Positions 25,876 to 34,812 of a stretch of DNA of 64,000 nt are shown in pieces. The position numbers and the translations under genes were made by a program. The notes beneath the pieces were generated by a model. That model made no database searches. It was not told the DNA's origin and saw only the letters and a list, made by a program, of their open reading frames with translations. The stretch lies in NCBI RefSeq assembly GCF_030812315.1, contig NZ_JAUSSM010000001.1:372001-436000 (forward strand), in the 5' to 3' direction. This DNA comes from Arthrobacter oryzae. GTDB lineage: Bacteria; Actinomycetota; Actinomycetes; Actinomycetales; Micrococcaceae. Numbering within the stretch: the stretch's first letter is position 1; each line of letters begins with the position of its first letter.

Positions 25876-27516
25876 ATGGTCTCTGCAGCGCTCGGAATCG
25901 GGCATGGCCTCGAAATGGTCGCGCTTACTGCGCTCGCTGAGGGCCCCTTTACGCGCAAATCAGGAAAACCGCTCACCACCAGCATCCGGGTTCCCGTGGA
26001 ACGAGTCGTCAACGGCCCGGCCGGTGCACGTCTGGCGCTCCGGGTCAGGGCTCCGGGGGCTGACGGGCCACGGCCTATTTCCCTGTCCGTAGACCGCAAC
26101 GAATGGTGCATCGACGACCAACCCGCACCTTCCGGGCTCGAAGAGCTGCTGGCCGACAGCCGGTTCCTGGCACAGCATGTTTATGCGGTGGCGACGGCCA
26201 CTCTGCAGGCCTTTGAAGTCACCTTGGGACGTCGAATGGGTTGGGCCTCGGGGCACCGGCTGGTCATCAGCGTCTATGACAAAATCCCCTACACATCCAC
26301 GGGCTATGACCGCGAGCGCGGTCTGATCCGTTTTGGGCACAGAACCGACAACCGTTCTCAGCGTTCCGTCCCGCTGGCGCTCTATCACGACCTTGTGGCC
26401 CATGAGGTGACACACGCGGTCCTGGACGGTTACCGGCGGCAGTGGACGGACAACGATGCCTTACTCGACGGCTATGCCCTGCACGAGTGCATAGCGGATG
26501 TCGTGGCCATGCTGAGCGTTTTTTCATCTCCCGAGCGTGTGGAACAACAGTTGTCAGTTGCCGTTCCGGGCGCAGAGGGAAAGCGGGCTGGCGTGCCCGC
26601 CCGAAACATGGAAAAGGAAGTTCTGACGTCAGGGCTGTTCGGGCTGGCTGACGGACTGTTCTCCCGGAGTGCCGCCCGGCGCCCGCTCGATATCGATGTG
26701 CCGTTCGAGTGGCAGCTGGATCCTGAACCTCATCGCCGGGGTGAGATCGCCGTGAAGGGGGTGCTGGACGCCGTTGTCAGGCTTTGGCTGCAGCGGCTGG
26801 AAAGGCCGGGCGGCCGTTCAAGCCGATATCAGGTGGCCGAAGCCGGAGCGCATCTTGGGCATCAGATGCTAGGCATGGTACTGCGGGGGCTCGCCTACAT
26901 GCCGCCGGTGGACCCGAACTGGGAGGACCTGCTGCGCGGCATCCTCGCAGCTGATGCCGTGCTGGTACCGACGGACATGATGGGATACCGGCAAGCCGTG
27001 CGGGACGCCTTCTGGGACATAGACCTTTCCACGGAACCCGATGAACTTCTGGACGGGCTGAAGCATCTTCGCGATCTTCGCTATCCGGTCCGGTTATCTG
27101 CCCTGGCCGCCGATCCCGAGGAGATCAACCGGTTCATGTGGGAGAATCCGCGGTTGATCGAGGCGGCTGGTATCGACCAGAACACGAGCATCGTTGTGAA
27201 CAGGGTGCGCCCCAGTACACGTGTGGGGCCGGATGGTTTCGTGGTGTCCGAAATTGGCGCTTCCTACGTGCAGTCCGTCACGATGTCAAAATCCGAAGCC
27301 AGGAACAAGCTTGGGCTCCGGGTCGAGACCGACTATTACACTGTCCGTGGCGGCGGACTGCTGCGTTTTGATGAGGGCGGACGGCTGTGTTTCGCCGCGC
27401 TCAAGCCGGTCATGGACGCGGAGTGGCAGCAGGAAAAGCTGGAAATCATCAAAAGGGAAGCCGGGATTAAGATGCCGGCGGCAACTTTCCACCCGGAGGA
27501 TGACCGCCGGGAGTGA
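25876..27516 (+). CDS. gluzincin (M4-like) metalloprotease-domain protein
   Basis: The 546-residue protein has an HEVTH zinc motif (residues 176-180, LVAHEVTHAVLDGY). About 24 residues later comes HECIADVVAML, whose Glu204 and Asp208 correspond to the third zinc ligand and the following Asp of thermolysin-type (M4) peptidases. A helical region up to about residue 380 resembles the M4 C-terminal lobe (ILAADAVLVPTDMMGYRQAV). The last 170 residues match nothing I know. There is no signal peptide or membrane helix, so the protein is predicted cytoplasmic, which is unusual for M4 enzymes. The ATG has GAGGAAAG about ten bases before. It is convergent with a metacaspase gene seven bases away. Confidence 0.8.
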   Translation: MVSAALGIGHGLEMVALTALAEGPFTRKSGKPLTTSIRVPVERVVNGPAGARLALRVRAPGADGPRPISLSVDRNEWCIDDQPAPSGLEELLADSRFLAQHVYAVATATLQAFEVTLGRRMGWASGHRLVISVYDKIPYTSTGYDRERGLIRFGHRTDNRSQRSVPLALYHDLVAHEVTHAVLDGYRRQWTDNDALLDGYALHECIADVVAMLSVFSSPERVEQQLSVAVPGAEGKRAGVPARNMEKEVLTSGLFGLADGLFSRSAARRPLDIDVPFEWQLDPEPHRRGEIAVKGVLDAVVRLWLQRLERPGGRSSRYQVAEAGAHLGHQMLGMVLRGLAYMPPVDPNWEDLLRGILAADAVLVPTDMMGYRQAVRDAFWDIDLSTEPDELLDGLKHLRDLRYPVRLSALAADPEEINRFMWENPRLIEAAGIDQNTSIVVNRVRPSTRVGPDGFVVSEIGASYVQSVTMSKSEARNKLGLRVETDYYTVRGGGLLRFDEGGRLCFAALKPVMDAEWQQEKLEIIKREAGIKMPAATFHPEDDRRE

Positions 27517-27523
27517 GCCTCCG

Positions 27524-28351
27524 TCAGCTTCCCCAGGAAGCCTTCCGCGCCGCCGTCGTGCCCTCCAGTTGCGCAACCTGGTCGAACCCGCCAGCCCTGA
27601 GGCCCTTGCTGACGAGCTTCAGGATATCCGCCCGGCCAAGGGTGCCGTCGCCCCTGATGGCCTTGATGAAGTTGTAGGTGAACGCGCCGTTGTAGCGGCC
27701 CTCCAGGAACGCATCGGCTGCCGTCTGGTCAGCGCGGCAGGCCGCCAGGAGGACCGGCTTGACGCCCCTGCCGGCCTTCACCAGGTCCCGAAGCGCCCGG
27801 GTGTCGCTGAACTCGGTCGCCGCTACCCCGCGCGCTGTCGGTGCAGGCAGGAAACGGGGCCGCCGGCCGGGCAGGAGGTCCAGTGACTTCAGGCCCGTGC
27901 CACTGTGGCAGGTGTCCAGCACCACGTCCATCAGTACGCCGTCCGGCAGCCGCGCAAAAAGGGTGAACAGCTCGTCGTCCGAAATGACTGTGGCCGGGTC
28001 CCAGGTGTCGCCGGAGTTGTTGATGTTGTAGCAGGCGAAGGCTTCGTCCAAACGGTCTGCTTCATCGTCGCTGGCGTCCGGTATCTGTGTTCCGTGGCTG
28101 GAGAACGTGAAGACGATGTGCTGGAGCTCGCCCGACGCTGCGCGGTCCAGCAACGAATTCAGCTGCGCCACGACCTGCTCCTTCGTGGCCTGCGCGTCCA
28201 GCAGGATCGAGATGTCGGCCTCGGCGAATCCGTAGTCCGCCTGGAGCAGCCCGGCAAGGTCGCGGGCGTCGTTGACGCAGCCCTGCAGCCAGCTGGATTT
28301 TGGCAGGTGTTCAAATTCGTTGATTCCCACACAGAGGGCAGCTTTGCTCAT
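27524..28351 (-). CDS. metacaspase-like caspase-family cysteine protease
   Basis: The 275-residue protein has the C14/p20 fold: ALCVGINEFEHL, the helix GCVNDARDLAGLL, strand IVFTFSSHGTQ with catalytic His86, and MDVVLDTCHSGTG with catalytic Cys148. The acidic run DDEADRLDEAF between them is the metacaspase feature linked to preference for Arg/Lys in P1 rather than Asp. A short C-terminal region follows (KPVLLAACRADQTAADAFLEG). No pro-domain, transmembrane segment or signal is present, so it is a single-domain cytoplasmic orthocaspase/metacaspase. AAGGAAA precedes the ATG. The tight convergent arrangement with the metalloprotease is the notable context. Confidence 0.93.
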   Translation of the reverse strand: MSKAALCVGINEFEHLPKSSWLQGCVNDARDLAGLLQADYGFAEADISILLDAQATKEQVVAQLNSLLDRAASGELQHIVFTFSSHGTQIPDASDDEADRLDEAFACYNINNSGDTWDPATVISDDELFTLFARLPDGVLMDVVLDTCHSGTGLKSLDLLPGRRPRFLPAPTARGVAATEFSDTRALRDLVKAGRGVKPVLLAACRADQTAADAFLEGRYNGAFTYNFIKAIRGDGTLGRADILKLVSKGLRAGGFDQVAQLEGTTAARKASWGS

Positions 28352-28666
28352 GACGTGTTTCCTTCAGCCAGGTATTGCAAGGATTCCGGTGACGCGGTCA
28401 ACGCAATCCCACTCTATTCCCGGGGCGGAGGCTCTTCAATGGCAGCCGGCAATCGTTCGGCCGGAGGCCGATCCGGCACGAACGCAGAAGAAAACGATAG
28501 TTTTGCCCCAATCAGGTAAATTTTGTGTCTCAACTCACAGGATGAAACGATTCATTGGCCTGCTGTCTGATTGAATCATGTGATCAGGACAACACTCCGC
28601 CCACCGAGTCCAACTCATCCAGTTGCCGGGCGGAAGGTGTGTACTCATCGAACAGAAAGTCCACAG
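28352..28666. promoter_or_regulatory. divergent intergenic region between metacaspase and peptide ABC transporter
   Basis: The 315 bases contain no convincing gene. They must hold promoters for the metacaspase (minus) and the ABC operon (plus). A perfect 11-base palindrome TGATTGAATCA lies at 28568-28578, directly followed by TGTGATCA, in the otherwise AT-richer part upstream of the substrate-binding protein. It could be an operator. Confidence 0.45.
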
Positions 28667-30301
28667 ATGGCTATGAACAAAAAAGCCCTGCACAGCGCCA
28701 TCGCGCTTGCGGGTGTTTCCGCGTTTGCACTGACAGCCTGCACAGGCCCGTCCGGCGGCGGCGGAACTACCACCGGCGGCGCCGGAGGCGGAACCATTAC
28801 CTACGGCACCACGGACAAGGTCGTCACCCTCGACCCCGCGGGCTCCTATGATGCCGGCTCCTTCATGGTGATGAACCAGATCTACCCTTTCCTCCTGAAC
28901 GCCAAGCCCGGCACGGCAGACGCTACGCCTGACATCGCAGAGTCCGCGGAATTCACGAGCCCCACGGAGTACACCGTCAAGCTCAAGTCGGACCTCAAAT
29001 TTGCCAATGGCCACGCCCTCACCTCCTCCGACGTGAAGTTCTCCATTGACCGCGTTGTCAGCATCGCGGATCCGAATGGTCCGGCCTCCCTCCTTGGCAA
29101 CCTTGAATCCGTGGCCGCCAAGGACGACACCACGGTGGTTTTCACCCTCAAGGCCGGCAACGACCAGGTTTTCCCGGGCGTCCTCGCAGCCAACTCCGGA
29201 CCGATTGTCGATGAAGAGGTCTTCCCGGCGGACAAGCTGATGACTGACGACGAGATCGTCAAGGGCAAACCGTTCGCCGGCCCGTACACCATCGAGAGCT
29301 ACAAGAAGAACGAACTGGTCAGCCTCAAGGCCAACCCGGACTACAAGGGCCTCCTCGGCAAGCCCGCGAATGACGGCGCCACCATCAAGTACTACGCCGA
29401 CTCGAACAACCTCAAGTTGGACGTCCAGCAGGGCAACATCGACGTCGCCGGCCGCAGCCTCACCGCAACAGACGCCGCCGACCTTGAGAAGGACGCCAAG
29501 GTCAAGGTCCACAAGGGCCCCGGCGGGGAGCTTCGCTACATCGTGTTCAACTTCGACACCATGCCTTTCGGTGCCAAGGCTGCCGACGCTGATCCCGCGA
29601 AGGCCCTGGCCGTCCGCCAGGCCATGGCCAACGTCGTGGACCGTGACGCCATCGCAACCCAGGTCTACAAGGGCACATACCTGCCGGCGTACTCCGTTGT
29701 GCCCGACGGATTCGTCGGCGCAATCCAGCCGCTGAAGGAAATGTACGGCGACGGCAACGGCAAGCCCAGCCTCGACAAGGCCAAGAAGGCCTTCGCCGAC
29801 GCAGGAGTCACCGCACCGGTGAACATCAAGCTGCAGTACAACCCGGACCACTACGGCAAGTCCTCGGGTGACGAGTACGCCATGATCAAGGAGCAGCTCG
29901 AAAAGTCCGGCCTGTTCAAGGTCGACCTGCAGTCCACCGAGTGGGTCACCTATTCCAAGGACCGCACGGCCGACGCCTACCCGGTGTACCAGCTGGGCTG
30001 GTTCCCCGACTACTCGGACGCGGACAACTACCTGACCCCGTTCTTTGTTCCGGGCAACTTCCTCAAGAACCACTACGAGAACGCATCCGTCACCGAGCTG
30101 ATCAAGGAACAGCTCACCACGGTTGACAAGGCAGAACGCGAAAAGGTTCTCGGCGAGGCCCAGACAGCCGTCGCGAAAGACCTCTCCACGCTGCCGCTGC
30201 TGCAGGGCGCCCAGCTGATGGTCGCCGGAAAGGATGTCAAGGGCGTCGACCAGACCCTCGACGCATCCTTCAAGACCAGGCTTGGCGTAATTTCCAAGTA
30301 G
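28667..30301 (+). CDS. peptide/nickel-type ABC transporter substrate-binding lipoprotein
   Basis: The 544-residue family-5 solute-binding protein (OppA/DppA class) has signal sequence MAMNKKALHSAIALAGVSAF and lipobox LTAC with Cys25. A Gly/Thr-rich tether and the SBP_bac_5 fold follow, with SSDVKFSIDRVVSIADPNGP and AVRQAMANVVDRDAIATQVYKG. It captures peptides or a similar ligand outside the membrane. The ATG at 28667 (or 28673) is chosen as the start of the signal peptide; an in-frame ATG at 28571 lacks one. It is the first gene of a four-gene operon, with a hairpin behind it. Confidence 0.92.
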   Translation: MAMNKKALHSAIALAGVSAFALTACTGPSGGGGTTTGGAGGGTITYGTTDKVVTLDPAGSYDAGSFMVMNQIYPFLLNAKPGTADATPDIAESAEFTSPTEYTVKLKSDLKFANGHALTSSDVKFSIDRVVSIADPNGPASLLGNLESVAAKDDTTVVFTLKAGNDQVFPGVLAANSGPIVDEEVFPADKLMTDDEIVKGKPFAGPYTIESYKKNELVSLKANPDYKGLLGKPANDGATIKYYADSNNLKLDVQQGNIDVAGRSLTATDAADLEKDAKVKVHKGPGGELRYIVFNFDTMPFGAKAADADPAKALAVRQAMANVVDRDAIATQVYKGTYLPAYSVVPDGFVGAIQPLKEMYGDGNGKPSLDKAKKAFADAGVTAPVNIKLQYNPDHYGKSSGDEYAMIKEQLEKSGLFKVDLQSTEWVTYSKDRTADAYPVYQLGWFPDYSDADNYLTPFFVPGNFLKNHYENASVTELIKEQLTTVDKAEREKVLGEAQTAVAKDLSTLPLLQGAQLMVAGKDVKGVDQTLDASFKTRLGVISK

Positions 30302-30336
30302 GTCCAGTTCTCCATCCGGTCCTGACCGGCCGAGGA

Positions 30337-30366
30337 GGCGGGGCGCCTGCACGGCGTCCCGCCTTT
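30337..30366 (+). terminator. intercistronic hairpin between substrate-binding protein and permease genes
   Basis: An 11-bp stem (30337-30347 with 30353-30363, one G:T pair) with a five-base loop is followed by TTTC. It sits 35 bases after the stop. A partial terminator or mRNA-protecting hairpin here would raise binding protein over permease, a common arrangement in ABC operons. Confidence 0.6.
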
Positions 30367-30432
30367 CGTGCTGAAGCAGGGCAACAGATTCCGGGGCTCA
30401 CGAGGCCGCCGGAAGCACACATTTAGGTACCA

Positions 30433-31524
30433 ATGACAACATTGATTGAGGCGCCGCCAACCGACGCCGACGGCCTGCTGCCGTCAAAGAAGAAGTCGTC
30501 CGGCGGGGGACTGGGCCAATACATCCTGATCAGGTTCCTGCTGATCTTCCCTACAATTTTCATCCTGGTGACGCTGGTGTTCTTCCTGATGCGCATCACC
30601 GGCGACCCCATCACGGCGGCCATGGGCGGCAGGCTGCCTCCTGAGCAGCTCGCGGAGCGGATTGCCGCGGCAGGGTATGACCGGCCAATCCTCGTGCAGT
30701 ACTTCGAGTACCTCGGACATCTCCTTACCGGAAATTTCGGCACCACCCTTTCGGACAACCGCCAGGTCACGGAAATGCTGACCACGTACGGGTCGGCCAC
30801 CCTGGAACTGACCATCAACGCGTTGCTGGTCGCCCTGCTGGTAGGCATTCCGCTGGGCATGATCGCCGCGTACCGGAGGGACCACGCGCCCGACGCCGTG
30901 CTGCGCGTCTTCGCCATCGTCTGCTACGGAACGCCGGTGTTCTTCGCCGGCATGCTCCTGAAGCTCACGTTTGCCGTCTGGCTCGGGTGGCTGCCCGTGG
31001 CAGGCCGCGCAAAGACATCCAGCGAGCTGGAGCTTACCTCCCTGCAGTCGCCAACAGGCATCTACTGGCTGGACGCCATCCGCAGCGGCAACATGGCGGC
31101 ACTGGGCGACGTCATGGCACACGCGGTCCTGCCGGCCGTTGCCCTTGGACTGCTGACCGCAGGCATCTTCCTCCGCCTGGTCCGCACCAACGTGATCGGA
31201 ACCCTGGGGAGGGACTACGTCGAGGCCGGCCGCTCCCGAGGCGTCAGCGAATTCCGGCTGGTGACAAAGCACGCCTACAAACCTGCCCTGATCCCCATCA
31301 TCACGGTGATGGGCCTGCAGATTGCAGTGATGCTCGGTGGGGCCGTGCTGACGGAAACCACCTTCGAATGGAAGGGGCTGGGATTCCAGCTGGCGACGTA
31401 TCTCACGGCACGAGACTTCGTCGCAGTCCAAGGCATCGTGGTCCTTCTTGCCGTGATTGTGGCCGTGACCAACTTCATCGTGGACATTGTCGCCGCGCTG
31501 ATCGACCCCCGCGTGAGGTACTGA
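30433..31524 (+). CDS. peptide ABC transporter permease, DppB/OppB type
   Basis: The 363-residue protein has a first helix LIRFLLIFPTIFILVTLVFFLM and the DppB N-terminal loop (GDPITAAMGGRLPPEQLAERI, GYDRPILVQYFEYLGHLLTG). Five further helices follow, with the EAA loop DYVEAGRSRGVSEFRLVTKHA that contacts the ATPase. The N-terminal 28 residues are a charged cytosolic extension. One base separates its stop from the next permease. Confidence 0.93.
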   Translation: MTTLIEAPPTDADGLLPSKKKSSGGGLGQYILIRFLLIFPTIFILVTLVFFLMRITGDPITAAMGGRLPPEQLAERIAAAGYDRPILVQYFEYLGHLLTGNFGTTLSDNRQVTEMLTTYGSATLELTINALLVALLVGIPLGMIAAYRRDHAPDAVLRVFAIVCYGTPVFFAGMLLKLTFAVWLGWLPVAGRAKTSSELELTSLQSPTGIYWLDAIRSGNMAALGDVMAHAVLPAVALGLLTAGIFLRLVRTNVIGTLGRDYVEAGRSRGVSEFRLVTKHAYKPALIPIITVMGLQIAVMLGGAVLTETTFEWKGLGFQLATYLTARDFVAVQGIVVLLAVIVAVTNFIVDIVAALIDPRVRY

Positions 31525-31525
31525 C

Positions 31526-32551
31526 ATGACCACCCCAACAACTGTTGAACCCACGGCGGATCCCCGCGCCTCGCTCATCCGCCGGTTGCCGGTCATCTCG
31601 CACTTCAACAAGAGCGTTGGCCTGCAGCGCGGAATGCTCGTGGCAGGCCTGATCCTGACCGGCGCCTTCCTGCTGACGGCGATTTTCGCCCCGCTACTGG
31701 CCCCCTACGGGTACTCCCAGCTCTCCGACGCCGACGGTAACTTCCCTGCCCAGCAGGCACCTGGCGGCAAGCACCTGCTGGGGACCACAGTAGGCGGCTA
31801 CGACGTGCTGTCCAGGGTTATCTGGGGATCGCAGACGGCCATCATGGTCATCGTTGTGGCCGTCCTGATGTCGATCTTCATCGGCGTCATCCTGGGACTG
31901 GTCAGCGGTTACATCGGCGGCTGGCTGGACCGGATCCTCGTCGTCATCGCGGACGCCATCTACGCCTTTCCCTCCCTGCTCGTCGCGATTGTCATGGCCA
32001 TCGTCATCAGCGGCGGGCAGTCAAGCCTGCTGGGTGGCATCATGGCCGCCGCAATCTCAATCACGGTGGTCTTCATCCCGCAGTACTTCCGGGTGATCAG
32101 GGCCGAGACCATCCGCCTGAAAGCCGAACCTTTCGTGGAATCGGCCAAGGTGGTCGGGGCGTCCAACATCCGCATCATGAGCCGGCACATCTACAAGAAC
32201 GCCACGCGCACCCTGCCGCTGATCTTTACGCTCAACGCCTCCGAAGCAATCCTCACCCTTGCGGGCCTGGGCTTCCTGGGCTTTGGCATCGAACCAAGCT
32301 CTGCCGCCGAGTGGGGCTTTGACCTGAAGCAGGCCCTTGCCGACACCACCTCCGGCATCTGGTGGACGGGCGTGTTCCCTGGCCTGGCCACGGTGCTGAC
32401 CGTCGTCGGCCTCACGCTCATGGGGGAAAGCATCAACGACCTCAACGATCCGCGGCTGCGCGGACGCAAGAAGGCCGCTTCCGGCAAGGGCGGGCCTGCT
32501 TCTACCGCAGGCACGCAGGCTGCGCTCCAAGCAGAAGTGAGAGGCTCATGA
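31526..32551 (+). CDS. peptide ABC transporter permease, DppC/OppC type
   Basis: The 341-residue protein has the OppC N-terminal segment before and including the first helix (AGLILTGAFLLTAIFAPLLAPYGY) and the HLLGTTVGGYDVLSRVIWGS motif of DppC. Five further helices and the EAA loop PFVESAKVVGASNIRIMSRH follow. It overlaps the ATPase gene by the four bases ATGA, which implies translational coupling. Confidence 0.93.
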   Translation: MTTPTTVEPTADPRASLIRRLPVISHFNKSVGLQRGMLVAGLILTGAFLLTAIFAPLLAPYGYSQLSDADGNFPAQQAPGGKHLLGTTVGGYDVLSRVIWGSQTAIMVIVVAVLMSIFIGVILGLVSGYIGGWLDRILVVIADAIYAFPSLLVAIVMAIVISGGQSSLLGGIMAAAISITVVFIPQYFRVIRAETIRLKAEPFVESAKVVGASNIRIMSRHIYKNATRTLPLIFTLNASEAILTLAGLGFLGFGIEPSSAAEWGFDLKQALADTTSGIWWTGVFPGLATVLTVVGLTLMGESINDLNDPRLRGRKKAASGKGGPASTAGTQAALQAEVRGS

Positions 32552-34242
32552 CCATCAACATCGACAAGCGCGGCACCGGTCCGGTCTTGGACATTGACCA
32601 CCTGAAGGTCACTTTCGCCACCGACGCCGGGGACGTCTATGCGGTCAAGGACGTCAGCCTCGAGGTCAACCAGGGCGAAGTGGTGGCGATCGTCGGCGAG
32701 TCAGGATCCGGCAAGACCGTCACGGCGAAGACCATCCTCGGCCTCCTTCCGGAGACCGCGATCAGCTCCGGTGCGGTGCTGATCAACGGCAACAACGTCA
32801 TCAGCGTCAGCGCCTCCAAGTTGAGGCAGATCCGCGGCCGGGACGTGGCGATGGTGTTCCAGGAGCCCTCCACGGCGTTGAACCCCGTCTTCACCGTGGG
32901 GTGGCAGATAGCCGAAGGCATCCGCGCGCATGCGGGCGGTGAGGGCAAACGCGTCTCGGCCAAGGAAGCCAAGGCCCGGGCCATCGAGGCCCTCCGAAAA
33001 GTGGGCATCCCGGACCCTGAAGACCGCGTGGACTATTATCCCCACCAGTTCTCCGGCGGCCAGAAACAGCGTGTTGTCATCGCCGCGGCGCTCGCACTCA
33101 ATCCGGGGCTGATCGTGGCCGACGAACCCACGACAGCCCTGGACGTCACCGTCCAGGCGGAGATCCTCCAGTTGCTACGGGACCTGCGGGACAAATACGG
33201 CACCTCGATCGTCCTGATCACCCACAACATGGGTGTGGTGGCCGACCTTGCCGACCGGGTGGTGGTGATGTACCAGGGCGACGTCGTCGAAGAGGCGCCG
33301 GCCAAGGTCCTGTTTGCGGAGCCGAAGCAGGGATATACCCGCAAGCTGCTGGCCGCCGTGCCGCACCTGGGCCGGAACTCGGCGTCCCAGGGCATGACCA
33401 CGCGGGCACACCAGGACCGGAAGGTCCTGGTGGAGGCCAAGGGCCTGACCATTGAATACCCGGGCAGGCTCGGCAGCCCAAGCTTCAAGGCGGTGGACGG
33501 CGTCAGCTTCACGCTGTCCGAGGGCGAGGTGTTCGGCCTGGTGGGCGAATCCGGGTCCGGCAAGACCACCATAGGTCGTGCGATCGCGGGCCTGAACCGC
33601 ACCACCGGCGGCAGCCTCAAGGTGCTGGGCTACGAGATGCTGAACCTCAAGGAGCGGACGTTCAAACCCCTCCGCAAGGAGATCGGCTTCGTGTTCCAGG
33701 ACCCGGCGGCCTCGTTCAACCCGCAGCTGACCATCGGTGACTGTGTTGCCGAGCCGCTGGTCATCCACAGCAATCCGACGCCTGCCCAGGCGCGGAAGCG
33801 CGTGGGCGAGCTGCTCGAGTCTGTGCAGCTGCCGGCGTCGTACGCTGACCGCTTCCCGCACGAACTCTCCGGCGGGCAGCGGCAACGCGCATCACTGGCC
33901 CGGGCCCTGATCCTGAACCCCAAACTGCTGATTGCCGACGAGCCCACCTCGGCCCTGGACGTGTCCGTGCAGGCCGTGGTGCTGGAACTGTTCAAGGACA
34001 TCCAGCAGGAGTTCGGGTTCGCCGCCCTGTTCATCAGCCACGACCTTGCCGTAGTGGACATCCTGTCCCATTGGGTTGGTGTGCTCTACAAGGGCAAGCT
34101 CGTGGAGCAGGGACTTGGCACCCAGGTCATGGGCGACCCGCAGCATGACTACACGCGGCGGCTTATCGCCTCGTTGCCCGTGCCCGATCCGGACGAGCAG
34201 GCGAGGCGCCGGGAAGCGAACCGCTCGCTGCTCGCCGGCTAG
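32548..34242 (+). CDS. peptide ABC transporter double ATPase (DppD-DppF fusion)
   Basis: The 564-residue protein has two nucleotide-binding domains. Domain 1 (about residues 10-265) has Walker A GESGSGKT, signature FSGGQKQR and Walker B LIVADEPTTALD. Domain 2 (about 290-550) has Walker A GESGSGKT, LSGGQRQR and LLIADEPTSALD. Each ends with the oligopeptide-transporter extension (EEAPAKVLFAEPKQGYTRKL; GDPQHDYTRRLI). The fusion gives both ATPases in one chain, common in actinobacterial peptide transporters. A terminator follows at 34263. Confidence 0.94.
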   Translation: MTINIDKRGTGPVLDIDHLKVTFATDAGDVYAVKDVSLEVNQGEVVAIVGESGSGKTVTAKTILGLLPETAISSGAVLINGNNVISVSASKLRQIRGRDVAMVFQEPSTALNPVFTVGWQIAEGIRAHAGGEGKRVSAKEAKARAIEALRKVGIPDPEDRVDYYPHQFSGGQKQRVVIAAALALNPGLIVADEPTTALDVTVQAEILQLLRDLRDKYGTSIVLITHNMGVVADLADRVVVMYQGDVVEEAPAKVLFAEPKQGYTRKLLAAVPHLGRNSASQGMTTRAHQDRKVLVEAKGLTIEYPGRLGSPSFKAVDGVSFTLSEGEVFGLVGESGSGKTTIGRAIAGLNRTTGGSLKVLGYEMLNLKERTFKPLRKEIGFVFQDPAASFNPQLTIGDCVAEPLVIHSNPTPAQARKRVGELLESVQLPASYADRFPHELSGGQRQRASLARALILNPKLLIADEPTSALDVSVQAVVLELFKDIQQEFGFAALFISHDLAVVDILSHWVGVLYKGKLVEQGLGTQVMGDPQHDYTRRLIASLPVPDPDEQARRREANRSLLAG

Positions 34243-34262
34243 TTCCATTTCAGGCTGGACAT

Positions 34263-34294
34263 GCCCGCCGTCCACTGTGGGCGGCGGGCTTTTC
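34263..34294 (+). terminator. terminator of the peptide ABC operon
   Basis: GCCCGCCG (34263-34270) pairs with CGGCGGGC (34282-34289), followed by TTTT, 21 bases after the stop. Confidence 0.8.
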
Positions 34295-34366
34295 CCTGCC
34301 TCCGGCAACGTTTCGCGGACGCTTAACAGCCACAGGGATTTAGCACGGTGCCCATAGACTGGAGCC

Positions 34367-34810
34367 ATGACCGAGCAGAACCAAGATCTTCCAGACACCG
34401 AATCCTACGACCCCTCAGCCAGCTCCCTGGCCGGACAGGTGGACCAATCGGTGATGGCGGAACTGCTGTCCATCCGGTCCAGCATCGACAACATCGACGC
34501 CACCCTGGTCTTCCTCCTGGCCGAGCGGTTCAAGGCCACCCAGAAGGTCGGCTTCCTGAAGGCAGCGCACAAGCTGCCCGCGGGCGACCCCGGCCGCGAG
34601 ACCGCCCAGATCGCACGGCTGCGCCGCCTTGCCGAGGAAGCGCACCTGGACCCCGCCTTTGCGGAAAAGTTCCTGAACTTCATCATCGGCGAGGTCATCA
34701 GGCACCATGAAGCCATCGCCGAAGACCACCTGGCGTCGGAGAATAACGGAGCCGCTGCCAGCCAGCCGCGGCTTTCGCCGGCCGCCCCGTCCACCGCCGT
34801 CGACGCCTAG
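34367..34810 (+). CDS. chorismate mutase (AroQ class)
   Basis: The 147-residue all-helical protein contains LLSIRSSIDNIDATLVFLLAERF, an AroQ start helix with the conserved Arg, then KATQKVGFLKA and HHEAIAEDH. It rearranges chorismate to prephenate for Phe/Tyr. The sequence resembles the actinobacterial monofunctional chorismate mutase, which elsewhere needs DAHP synthase as partner; that gene is not in the window. An Ala/Pro/Ser tail follows. The next gene begins two bases after the stop. Confidence 0.85.
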   Translation: MTEQNQDLPDTESYDPSASSLAGQVDQSVMAELLSIRSSIDNIDATLVFLLAERFKATQKVGFLKAAHKLPAGDPGRETAQIARLRRLAEEAHLDPAFAEKFLNFIIGEVIRHHEAIAEDHLASENNGAAASQPRLSPAAPSTAVDA

Positions 34811-34812
34811 GC

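Noticed and set aside
28535-30352. Open frame of 605 codons on the minus strand
   Set aside because: It is antisense to the peptide-binding lipoprotein gene, whose own frame has a signal peptide, lipobox and family motifs.
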